Positions 8,433-16,065 of a stretch of DNA of 64,000 nt are shown in pieces. The notes under the pieces are model-generated. The model worked only from the letters and a program-made list of their open reading frames with translations, did no database searches and was not told the origin of the DNA. The stretch's first letter is position 1, and every line of letters starts with the position of its first letter. A program made the translations under genes and the position numbers. The DNA comes from an uncultured bacterium (GTDB lineage Bacteria > Nitrospirota > Thermodesulfovibrionia > Thermodesulfovibrionales > Thermodesulfovibrionaceae), in NCBI GenBank assembly GCA_937998865.1, contig CALLBR010000039.1, positions 1-64,000 on the forward strand, written 5' to 3'.

Positions 8433-9506
8433 TTATTTTTCTTTTATGGGAATTCTAATTATAAAGGTACTACCTTTGTCAATTTCACTTTCCACAGATA
8501 TGAATCCTCTATAGTATTGTACTATTGTTAGAGCAACAGTTAGTCCAAGTCCTGGTCCATAAATTTTGGAAGTAAAAAAAGGATCGAATATTTTTTTTAT
8601 AATTTCCTTCGGAATTCCCTTGCCCGTGTCGGAAATTTGAATTAACAAATCATTTTCAGCTTTCTTTAAGGAAATCCTTAATAACTTTTTATCCTTTTTT
8701 TCCATAGCTTCAATGGAATTCCTTATGATGTTTCTCAAGACGATTTTTAAATGTTCTTTATCAATATAAATGATTAATGAAGGGTCTTGAAAATCTGTCT
8801 CTACCTCAATTGATTTTTCTTCTATTTCTTTTGAGAATTCCTCTAAAACTTCTTCTATTATCCTCACCACATGAACATTTTCAAGAAAACCGATAGCAAT
8901 CATTTTAAGAGTGAGTATTTCTCTTAAAAGCTTTTCTAATCTTTCAGATTCTTGAAGTATTGTCATTAAGTAGGGTTTATTAGGATCTCCGGCTGGCAAG
9001 TTGTCATATACCTTCTTTGCAAAACCAGCAATACTTACTATGGGATTTCTTATTTCGTGGGAGAGACTATCAATTAGCTTTCTTATTGACTCTGTCCTTT
9101 CTTCCTCTATAATTTTTTCTGCTGTCTCTTTCTTTATAAGAAGAGAACGAATTCTGGCGGATAGTTCCCTATAGTCAAAAGGTTTAGGAACATAATCATC
9201 AGCCCCTATATCAAGTCCCTTCACTTTACTTTCTACATCTGACTTTGCTGTTAGCATTATAATAGGTATAAATTTTGTTTTTTCATCAGACTTTAAACGT
9301 TTACAAACTTCGTATCCATCAAGCTTGGGCATCATCACATCGAGTATAATAATATCAGGGTAAGATTCATAGACTTTCTGCAAGGCTTCCTCACCGTCAT
9401 AGGCTTCTTTAGTAATGTATCCCTCAGCCTTGAGTCTTTTTCGAAGGAGTTCTACTGTGTCCATATTATCGTCTACTATTAAAATTGTGTGTGTGTTGTC
9501 GCTCAT
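8433..9506 (-). CDS. Receiver-histidine kinase fusion (response regulator with C-terminal kinase)
   Basis: 357 residues with no membrane segment. The receiver domain (about 1-125) has phosphoacceptor D56, T86 and K108. A short coiled linker leads to a HisKA H-box (SLSHEIRNPIVSIAG, phospho-accepting H150) and a HATPase_c domain with N box (IIRNSIEAM), G1 (DTGKGIP) and G2 (GPGLGLTVAL). It is thus a cytoplasmic kinase whose activity may be set by its own receiver. It overlaps the preceding single-domain regulator by 4 nt and is the last gene of the cytochrome-kinase operon. It has no DNA-binding output, so the final target is not visible here. Confidence 0.92.
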   Translation of the reverse strand: MSDNTHTILIVDDNMDTVELLRKRLKAEGYITKEAYDGEEALQKVYESYPDIIILDVMMPKLDGYEVCKRLKSDEKTKFIPIIMLTAKSDVESKVKGLDIGADDYVPKPFDYRELSARIRSLLIKKETAEKIIEEERTESIRKLIDSLSHEIRNPIVSIAGFAKKVYDNLPAGDPNKPYLMTILQESERLEKLLREILTLKMIAIGFLENVHVVRIIEEVLEEFSKEIEEKSIEVETDFQDPSLIIYIDKEHLKIVLRNIIRNSIEAMEKKDKKLLRISLKKAENDLLIQISDTGKGIPKEIIKKIFDPFFTSKIYGPGLGLTVALTIVQYYRGFISVESEIDKGSTFIIRIPIKEK

Positions 9507-9871
9507 TTGTCTTTTAGGTAAATTCTTATTTGATTAGGTAATTCTCTAACATTAATTGGTTTTGATATATAACCGTCGCAGCCTGCTTGAAGAGCTTTTT
9601 CTTGATCTCCTCGCATGGCATGGGCAGTAAAGGCTATAATGGGAATATCTTTAAAATCAGCTCTCTCTTTGAGTCTTCTTGTTGCTTCGTAACCGTCAAT
9701 TTTAGGAATTGATATATCCATAAGTATAAGATCTGGCCTATAAGCAATGGCTTTTGCAATTGCCTCTTCTCCATCCACTGCTTCTATTATTTCATAGTCA
9801 TGTTTTTTTAGTGTTTTTTTAACCAATTCTCTGGAGTCCTCATTGTCATCCACAACAAGAATTCTTTTCAT
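9503..9871 (-). CDS. Single-domain response regulator (DivK/CheY-like)
   Basis: 122 residues forming only a receiver domain: acidic pair D8/D9, phosphoacceptor D52, T82 and K104. The GHDAYISKP-type end (CDGYISKPINVRE) is typical of phosphorelay shuttle receivers. It lies between a membrane hybrid kinase and a receiver-kinase, 3 nt after the former and overlapping the latter by 4 nt. That position suggests it carries phosphoryl groups between them or competes for them; this role is inferred. No effector domain is present. Confidence 0.92.
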   Translation of the reverse strand: MKRILVVDDNEDSRELVKKTLKKHDYEIIEAVDGEEAIAKAIAYRPDLILMDISIPKIDGYEATRRLKERADFKDIPIIAFTAHAMRGDQEKALQAGCDGYISKPINVRELPNQIRIYLKDK

Positions 9872-9874
9872 TTC

Positions 9875-12547
9875 TTAGCCTCCGATTCTTCTTAGACTAT
9901 TCCTTAGTTCATTAATAAGTTCTTCCTCTGAAAAGAGATCTTTATTTATTATATCCTTAATCCGACCATCAAGTTCCTCTTTTTCTTTCTCACTTAACTC
10001 TTTGTTTGTTAGAGCAATTATTGGAACTTCTTTTAGTTCCGGTGAAATTTTTATAAAATCAATAAAATCAAAAGCACTACTAAGGGGATCTGTTATGTTA
10101 ACAATTACAAGATCAGGTTTTTGAGATTGGACTATATTAATAGCTTCTTTACTGTTTAAGGCTCCATACACCTCATAACCGCTTTCCTTTAGGGTCTGTG
10201 ATATCTCTCTATTTGTCTTTTCATCTCTTTCTAAAAGGAAAACCTTCCTAATGGACCTATATTTTTCTAAGTTTTTAATTTTTCTTAGGAGTAAATTGCC
10301 ATCCAGAGGCTTTACAAAGTAATCTGTTGCACCGAGGCTAAAGCCGAGAGTTTTGTTATCTATTATAGATACTATTATCACTGGAATATCTTTTGTCTCT
10401 GGATCTTCTTTTAATTCTTTTAATACTTGCCATCCGTCTTTTTTGGGCATCATTATGTCAAGAGTGATGGCAATGGGTTTTATCTCTTTTACTTTATTGA
10501 TCGCCTCTTCGCTACTGAGTATTCCAATTACTTTGTAATCCTTTTCTAAATATTTTTTTATCAAATCTATGGCATCAGGATTGTCATCAATAGCTAAAAC
10601 AACCTTCTCCTTTTCTGAGGTTTTGGCAGGATATGTTAAGGTAGATTCTTTGTGTAACACAAGATCTCTTACTACTTCACAGATTTTGCAAGCATCTATT
10701 TTCTCTGGATATGAACCAATTTTTATTCCTTTACAATGGGTTCCCAGTACAATCCAACATCTTTTTTCTGGTGAACCATACTCAGGGCAATTAACATGGC
10801 CACACTGAGTATAATCCCAACATCTTACTAATTTGCCTTCGTAGGAGGGTTCTTGTAGAAAAACTTCCTTGGGAACTTCGAAATATCGAGATAGCTCCTC
10901 AGCCATTTTTTCTTCAATTACTGGATCAGGTTTTTCAAAGATTTCTCTCTTAAAAGGTAACAAAACATAAAAAGTACTGCCTTTGCCTACTTCACTTTCA
11001 GCCCAAACCATACCTTTATGTAAAGCTACTAAACCTCTAACAATACTTAATCCAAGTCCTGTACCTTCATATTGTCTTGTTGTGGAGATATCAGCCTGGG
11101 CAAATTTATCGAAAATTTTATCAAGATCTTCCTTTTTAATCCCTATCCCTGTATCAGTAACTGAAATTTCGATAAATTGAGGATTACCCTCTTTGTCTAA
11201 ACCTCTTTCAGAGACTTTCGCTCTTATACTTATTCCTCCTTCGTGAGTGAATTTCACGGCATTTGATAAAAGATTGATGAGAATTTGTTTAGTTTTATCT
11301 TCGTCCACATATAGTTTTTCAGCTCCTGCTTCAATTGAGAGGGAAAAAGTTAATCCTTTTTTTGCAATTAAGGGTTCAAAAGTAACCATGATATTATCAA
11401 TAATTTCTCTTAAATATACTTCTTTAGGTCTAAGTTCGATCTTGCCTGACTCAATTTTTGAAATATCAAGAACATCGTTTATTAACTGAAGGAGGTGTTT
11501 AGCATTTGCAGAAACTTTTTTAAGAGAGGCCTTTTGGTCATCATTGAGGGGGCCATCAACTTCATCAAGAAGTAATTCTGTGTAGCCAATTATGGCATTC
11601 ATAGGAGTTCTTAATTCATGTGACATGTTTGCGATGAAAGCAGATTTAAGTGTATCAAGTTCTTTTAGTTGTTTATTCGCTTTTTGAAGTAAAGCCACTA
11701 GTTCTTCTCTTTCCTCAAGAAGTTTGGCTCTTCGGGTTAATTCCTTTTCAAGTTCCATCTTAGATTTAGCAACCTCATTAACCATGTGGTTAAAAGTCTC
11801 TGTTAAGGTGCCAATCTCATCAGAGGGATATTTATCTATTGTAGTCATCTCTCCTTTTGCAAATTTGTGGGCAGCATCAACGAGATTATTGAGGGGTTTT
11901 CGGATGAATTTACTTACTACTATATTAGTCGTTAAAATTGCTAATAAAGAAGCAAAAATTGTAAGAGCCAGTGATCTATTTCTTTGCGCCATGACTGTCT
12001 TGTAAACATCCTCTACATCTGTTTTCATGACTAATGCACCGAGAACTTTTCTTGAAGAACCATGACAGTGATAACATTCGGGTGCATTTTTAATAGGAAG
12101 TATGGAAATTAAATTACGTTTACCTTCTATCTTGATAATGGAAGAGTATCTCGATAGAGCTTCCTCTTTAAGGCTTTTTTTCATTGTATTATTAAAAGTT
12201 TCATTTTGAATTATATTATGTATTGAGTCATTTAAATATATCTTGTCAGAGGTAAAGGATATAATTCCGTTAAAATCTGTTAGAAATACTTTAATTTTTT
12301 TATACTTTTGACCAATTTCCTCTAAATCTCTATGAATAGCTTCACTGTCACCAACAGTTAAGGGGTGTTTCATTGTTGCATATATGGTATCTAAAACTTC
12401 ATTGTTACCCTCTTCAACTAATCGCATTCTATCGCCTACACCAAAATATATTCTGAAGGTTATTTCAATAATCATTACGAGTATAATTATTCCAATAATA
12501 GTGATCATAATTTTGTTGCCAATTTTTTGAGTAATGAACTTAAACAT
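9875..12547 (-). CDS. Membrane hybrid histidine kinase with periplasmic c-type haem motif
   Basis: 890 residues. One helix at about 14-32 and a second at about 193-212 enclose a periplasmic domain with a CYHCH haem c attachment motif (C158, C161, H162). HAMP (about 212-262), HisKA (MSHELRTP, H310) and HATPase_c (N429; DTGIGI; GTGLGLS) follow. A seven-cysteine segment, 576-623 (CWDY...CGH..CPEY..., two-CW type), precedes two receivers. The first has D697. The second has N817 at the phosphoacceptor place, so it is probably not phosphorylated. It follows a tetraheme cytochrome gene with a TAATG overlap. Family knowledge plus the haem motif point to sensing redox state or a haem ligand; the signal itself is inference. 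Confidence 0.93.
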   Translation of the reverse strand: MFKFITQKIGNKIMITIIGIIILVMIIEITFRIYFGVGDRMRLVEEGNNEVLDTIYATMKHPLTVGDSEAIHRDLEEIGQKYKKIKVFLTDFNGIISFTSDKIYLNDSIHNIIQNETFNNTMKKSLKEEALSRYSSIIKIEGKRNLISILPIKNAPECYHCHGSSRKVLGALVMKTDVEDVYKTVMAQRNRSLALTIFASLLAILTTNIVVSKFIRKPLNNLVDAAHKFAKGEMTTIDKYPSDEIGTLTETFNHMVNEVAKSKMELEKELTRRAKLLEEREELVALLQKANKQLKELDTLKSAFIANMSHELRTPMNAIIGYTELLLDEVDGPLNDDQKASLKKVSANAKHLLQLINDVLDISKIESGKIELRPKEVYLREIIDNIMVTFEPLIAKKGLTFSLSIEAGAEKLYVDEDKTKQILINLLSNAVKFTHEGGISIRAKVSERGLDKEGNPQFIEISVTDTGIGIKKEDLDKIFDKFAQADISTTRQYEGTGLGLSIVRGLVALHKGMVWAESEVGKGSTFYVLLPFKREIFEKPDPVIEEKMAEELSRYFEVPKEVFLQEPSYEGKLVRCWDYTQCGHVNCPEYGSPEKRCWIVLGTHCKGIKIGSYPEKIDACKICEVVRDLVLHKESTLTYPAKTSEKEKVVLAIDDNPDAIDLIKKYLEKDYKVIGILSSEEAINKVKEIKPIAITLDIMMPKKDGWQVLKELKEDPETKDIPVIIVSIIDNKTLGFSLGATDYFVKPLDGNLLLRKIKNLEKYRSIRKVFLLERDEKTNREISQTLKESGYEVYGALNSKEAINIVQSQKPDLVIVNITDPLSSAFDFIDFIKISPELKEVPIIALTNKELSEKEKEELDGRIKDIINKDLFSEEELINELRNSLRRIGG

Positions 12548-12984
12548 TAATGGGCTCCTCCATATAAGAGAGGCTTAAATCGAAATGCTCTGACTCTTTC
12601 TTCTGTATGGCAAGGTTCACATATTTTAATGGTGAAATTTCTCTTTATGTATTTAGGGTTTTTTGTTTCCACATGTTTCTTTCCAGGACCGTGGCATACT
12701 TCACATCCAGTATTTTTAAGATGAGGAGTTTTCTCAACTGAGATAAAACCACCTTTTTGCCCATAGGCTGTTGTATGGCATTGATAGCATGTTTTTAATT
12801 CCTCTTGTGTTATTTTATTTTTCATTTTTTCTACTGCTTCAAAAGAACGAGACATTCTTGAATATTTAATAAAATTTTCGTATTGAATTGTATGGCAATT
12901 TTTACATCTTTCAGTTCCCACATACTCTGAAAGAGTTATGGTTGGTGTAAGGAGAAAAATTAAAAAAGTAAGTAGAAATTTCAT
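12547..12984 (-). CDS. Tetraheme cytochrome c, periplasmic (cytochrome c554-like)
   Basis: 145 residues with a signal peptide (1-19) and four CxxCH haem sites: C27-H31, C66-H70, C94-H98 and C122-H126. The spacing and CHGPGKKH segment resemble the cytochrome c554/c3-type electron carriers of respiratory anaerobes. It is the first gene of an operon whose next gene is a haem-motif sensor kinase; the stop and the kinase start share one base. It may pass redox information or electrons to the kinase's periplasmic domain (inference). There is no Shine-Dalgarno sequence: the -10 element ends 6 nt before the ATG, implying a leaderless message. Confidence 0.92.
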   Translation of the reverse strand: MKFLLTFLIFLLTPTITLSEYVGTERCKNCHTIQYENFIKYSRMSRSFEAVEKMKNKITQEELKTCYQCHTTAYGQKGGFISVEKTPHLKNTGCEVCHGPGKKHVETKNPKYIKRNFTIKICEPCHTEERVRAFRFKPLLYGGAH

Positions 12985-12990
12985 ATTAAA

Positions 12991-13020
12991 AGAATATCAA
13001 ACAAAGTAGAAATTTGTAAA
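12991..13020 (-). promoter_or_regulatory. Promoter of the cytochrome/kinase operon, leaderless type
   Basis: On the minus strand: -35 TTTACA (13015-13020), 18-nt spacer, then extended -10 TGA-TATTCT (hexamer 12991-12996). Only 6 nt separate the -10 from the ATG at 12984, so the expected start of transcription is the start codon itself. Confidence 0.6.
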
Positions 13021-13242
13021 CTCTTAAGAGATAGAGTTTCGTTAATTTTTGAAATGATAATTTGATGAGATTGTTTCAGGCATTGGAAAGAGTTCTTCAT
13101 AATACATAATTTCCAATGACACCCCTAGATGATTGCTTCTCAGAATATGATAAGAAGTCCATTAGGTAAAGAGATTGAGATATCAAAAAAGAAAGAGTGA
13201 AACATTAAACTTCTATTTCAGAGTAAGTTGAAATTTTAGGAT
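13021..13242. other. Intergenic stretch between the kinase operon and the YmdB-like gene
   Basis: Together with the promoter this gap is 258 nt. Apart from the promoter of the cytochrome gene, I see only an 8-bp inverted repeat, CATTGGAA / TTCCAATG, at about 13080-13120. No convincing gene, tRNA or terminator was found. Confidence 0.4.
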
Positions 13243-14037
13243 TTATTTTAAAGCTATTCTCTCAATTTTTAGGGCTTTTCCTGTAGAATTGTCAATTTCT
13301 AAATATACTGCTGAAAATATTGAGGGAGCCGTGGCAACCTCAAATTTTTTTGGCATTTGAGTTAGAAACTTTTCTATTACCTCTTCTTTTTTAAATCCTA
13401 TAACAGAATTTTCAGGTCCTGTCATGCCTACATCAGTAATGCAGGCTGTTCCTTTTGGTAAAATTTTTTCATCAGCAGTCTGAACATGGGTATGAGTGCC
13501 TATAATTGCACTTACCTTACCATCAAAATAATGGGCAAAGGCAATTTTTTCTGATGTAGCTTCTCCATGAAAATCAATGATAATGACATTAGTTTCTTTT
13601 TTGACTCTTTCTAATTCTTTTTTTGTTACTCTGAAAGGACAATCCAGAACATTCATAAAAATCCTTCCAGATACATTTATGACAGCCACTAAATTATTTT
13701 TCTTTGTTTTTAATAAAATAATGCCCGATCCAGGAACTTCATCGGGATAGTTTATAGGTCTTAGAATTCGATGTTCTTTTGCGATGTAGGACACTGCTTC
13801 TTTTTTGTCCCATACATGGTTTCCCGTAGTTATAATATCTATGCCATAAGAGAAGAGCTCCTCTGCTGTCTCCTGCGTAATACCAAAACCTCCAGCACTA
13901 TTTTCTCCATTAGCTACTACTAATTCTAAATCATATTTTTCGGTAAGTTTTGGCAGAAGAGCTTTAACAATCTGTCTTCCTGGCTTTCCTACAATATCGC
14001 CAATAAATAGAATTCTTACTGGATTACTATTTAGCAT
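13243..14037 (-). CDS. YmdB-family metallophosphoesterase (2',3'-cyclic nucleotide phosphodiesterase)
   Basis: 264 residues of the TIGR00282/YmdB family. Calcineurin-like metal motifs are visible: GDIVGKPGR (D14), NGENSAGG (43-50), GNHVWD (72-77), [10 protein letters not shown] and [11 protein letters not shown]. Family members hydrolyse 2',3'-cyclic nucleotides and in Bacillus influence RNase Y-dependent RNA levels. Here the gene directly follows rny and overlaps it by 11 nt, the same pairing as in Bacillus. The shared operon supports a joint role in RNA turnover. Confidence 0.93.
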   Translation of the reverse strand: MLNSNPVRILFIGDIVGKPGRQIVKALLPKLTEKYDLELVVANGENSAGGFGITQETAEELFSYGIDIITTGNHVWDKKEAVSYIAKEHRILRPINYPDEVPGSGIILLKTKKNNLVAVINVSGRIFMNVLDCPFRVTKKELERVKKETNVIIIDFHGEATSEKIAFAHYFDGKVSAIIGTHTHVQTADEKILPKGTACITDVGMTGPENSVIGFKKEEVIEKFLTQMPKKFEVATAPSIFSAVYLEIDNSTGKALKIERIALK

Positions 14038-15589
14038 ATTCGATAAATCTTGACTCTCTTATTACTGTTACTTTTATCTGTCCTGGATAGCTAAGCTCTT
14101 TTTCAATTCTTTTGCTTAGTTCTCTAGCAAGAAGAGCACATTCTTCATCGGATAATATATCAGGCCTTACAATAAGCCTTACTTCTCTTCCAGCCTGAAT
14201 GGCATAACTAGTCTGAACTCCCTGAAAGGACATAGCAAGTTCCTCTAACTTGGTTAGTCTTTTAATGTAACTCTCTATAGTCTCTCTTCTTACTCCGGGC
14301 CGTGCAGCTGAAAGGGCGTCTGCTGCTGCTACAAGAGCAGATTCTACACAGCTGAATTCCACATCTTCGTGATGTGATAATATGGCATTTATGACTTCTT
14401 CAGACTCACCATATTTTCTTGCAAGCATGGCACCAATTTCTTGGTGAGATCCCTCCATTTCATGGTCTACTGCTTTACCAATATCATGAAGAAGTCCTGC
14501 TCTTTTTGCTAAATTCACATTTACCCCTATTTCCCCTGCCATAATTCCGCTTAACCAAGCTACCTCTTTTGAGTGCTGGAGAACATTTTGACCATAAGAG
14601 GTTCTATATTTAAGTCTTCCAATAAGTTTAATAATTTCAGGATGTATACCACTTAGACCAAGCTCAAATACAGCTTTCTCTCCTTCTTCTCTTATGGATA
14701 TATCCACATCTCTACGGGCTTTCTCTACTACTTCTTCAATTCTTGCTGGATGAATTCTGCCATCGGCGATCAATCTTTCAAGAGCTATCCTTGCAACCTC
14801 TCTTCTTATAGGATCAAAAGAGGAGAGGATAACCAGCTCGGGAGTATCATCAACCACAAGGTCCACACCTGTTAAAGCTTCAAAAGCTCTTATGTTTCTG
14901 CCTTCTCTTCCGATTATTCTACCTTTCATTTCATCGCTAGGCAAACTTACTGCAGTAACTGTGGCATCTACTACGTAATCACTAGCATATCTCTGCACAG
15001 CGAGGCTTAATATTTCTTTAGCCTTTTTATCTGCTTCCTGCTTTGCTTCTTCCTCAATCCTCTTGATAAGTTTTGCAGCTTCAAATTTGGCTTCTTGTTC
15101 AATTTTTCTGAATAACTCCTGTCTTGCCTCTTCTTCTTTCATGTTTGCTATTTTTTCTAATAAATTTTGTTGTTCTTTAATTAATTGTTTGTAATAATTT
15201 TCCTTGTCCAGAATCTGTTTTTCTCTTGAGATAAGTTCTTTTTCTATTCTATTTAATTCAGCTTCTTTTCTTTCAACTTGTTCTAATTTTCTGTCCAGTA
15301 ACTCTTCTTTTTGACGGAGCCTTTTTTCTTGATAAGATATCTCCTTAGTTTTCTCTTTGATCTCTTTGTCTGCCTCAGATTTCAATTGGTATACCACTTC
15401 TTTAGCTGTAAGATGGGCTTCTTTTTTTATTGCCTCTGCTTCCTTTTTAGCTTCTTCTATTATTCTCTGCACTTCCTCATGAATTTTTAATTTTTCCTCG
15501 CTTATTTTACTCTTTTTATAGAGATATAAAACATAACCGGCACCAACACCAGCAACGATAGATAAAAGAATATATATAATGAATTCCAT
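14027..15589 (-). CDS. rny: Ribonuclease Y
   Basis: 520 residues. One N-terminal membrane helix (about 4-24), a long charged coiled coil (about 28-200), a KH RNA-binding domain ([19 protein letters not shown], about 223-241) and an HD catalytic domain with H368-D369 in the [13 protein letters not shown] motif. RNase Y starts mRNA decay at the inner membrane in bacteria that lack RNase E. The ATG has a good GGAGGTG ribosome binding site 7 nt upstream. The gene lies immediately downstream of the 6S RNA gene on the same strand. Confidence 0.97.
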   Translation of the reverse strand: MEFIIYILLSIVAGVGAGYVLYLYKKSKISEEKLKIHEEVQRIIEEAKKEAEAIKKEAHLTAKEVVYQLKSEADKEIKEKTKEISYQEKRLRQKEELLDRKLEQVERKEAELNRIEKELISREKQILDKENYYKQLIKEQQNLLEKIANMKEEEARQELFRKIEQEAKFEAAKLIKRIEEEAKQEADKKAKEILSLAVQRYASDYVVDATVTAVSLPSDEMKGRIIGREGRNIRAFEALTGVDLVVDDTPELVILSSFDPIRREVARIALERLIADGRIHPARIEEVVEKARRDVDISIREEGEKAVFELGLSGIHPEIIKLIGRLKYRTSYGQNVLQHSKEVAWLSGIMAGEIGVNVNLAKRAGLLHDIGKAVDHEMEGSHQEIGAMLARKYGESEEVINAILSHHEDVEFSCVESALVAAADALSAARPGVRRETIESYIKRLTKLEELAMSFQGVQTSYAIQAGREVRLIVRPDILSDEECALLARELSKRIEKELSYPGQIKVTVIRESRFIEYAK

Positions 15590-15704
15590 AAGAACACCTC
15601 CAAAAAGGTTAATATTTAGGCTTCCTTATAGGAATATGATGAAGTGGATAGAGAAATCTATAAAGATTTAGATTATTATTAAACTCTTTTGTATCTATCT
15701 TAAA

Positions 15705-15718
15705 GTGGACTAATCCAC
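15705..15718 (-). terminator. Possible terminator hairpin after 6S RNA
   Basis: GTGGA-TTAG-TCCAC followed by TTT on the minus strand, about 10 nt after the end of the 6S stem. The stem is only 5 bp, so this could be a weak terminator or a processing site upstream of rny. Confidence 0.35.
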
Positions 15719-15727
15719 CATCATCAT

Positions 15728-15901
15728 ATCCCCGCCCTGCCGTGTGGTCGGAAAGTTAGATCCCACTCGGACAAGTGGGTGCCTTGTAGGTAGGTTAGGC
15801 TTCCTCCGCAGAGGCATGCTCACCCGCTACCTACGCTGGCTCCCTAACGGACCTAACTGCCGGATCCCCTTTTCCTCCATCACGCACAGGGCAGGAAGCC
15901 T
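15728..15901 (-). ncRNA. ssrS: 6S RNA
   Basis: About 174 nt, GC-rich against its AT-rich surroundings and without a plausible protein. On the minus strand the ends form a long closing stem (15881-15894 with 15732-15746; CTGCCCTGTGCGTG against CACACGGCAGGGCGG, one bulge and one mismatch). This leads to a central bulge and a distal arm (CTACCTAC 15827-15834 with GTAGGTAG 15786-15793; CCCACT/AGTGGG at 15762-15779). The arm contains GTGAGCATGC...GGAGGAAGCCT, closely matching the E. coli 6S segment GTGAGCATGC...CCGAGAAGCCT. 6S RNA mimics an open promoter and binds the housekeeping RNA polymerase holoenzyme. A covariance search was not run. Confidence 0.85.
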
Positions 15902-15908
15902 TTATTAT

Positions 15909-15938
15909 TTTATACCAAAAAAGGATAAAGATATGCAA
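15909..15938 (-). promoter_or_regulatory. Promoter of 6S RNA
   Basis: On the minus strand: -35 TTGCAT (15933-15938), 18-nt spacer, -10 TATAAA (15909-15914). Transcription is expected to begin at about 15900-15902, exactly at the 5' side of the 6S closing stem, which supports both calls. Confidence 0.65.
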
Positions 15939-16065
15939 TCTTTTGAATTAAAATTATAAATGTCTCTTTAATACTTTTATTTGCGCTGAAAAATGCTGGC
16001 TCTTCAATTATTAAAAATTAAAGATTTTACTTATAAAATAAAAGAGTTTTGTCTAAAAGAGTGTA

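Noticed and set aside
15744-15959. 71-codon reading frame on the plus strand
   Set aside because: It lies antisense to and inside the 6S RNA gene, has no ribosome binding site and an odd composition; the structure explains the sequence better.
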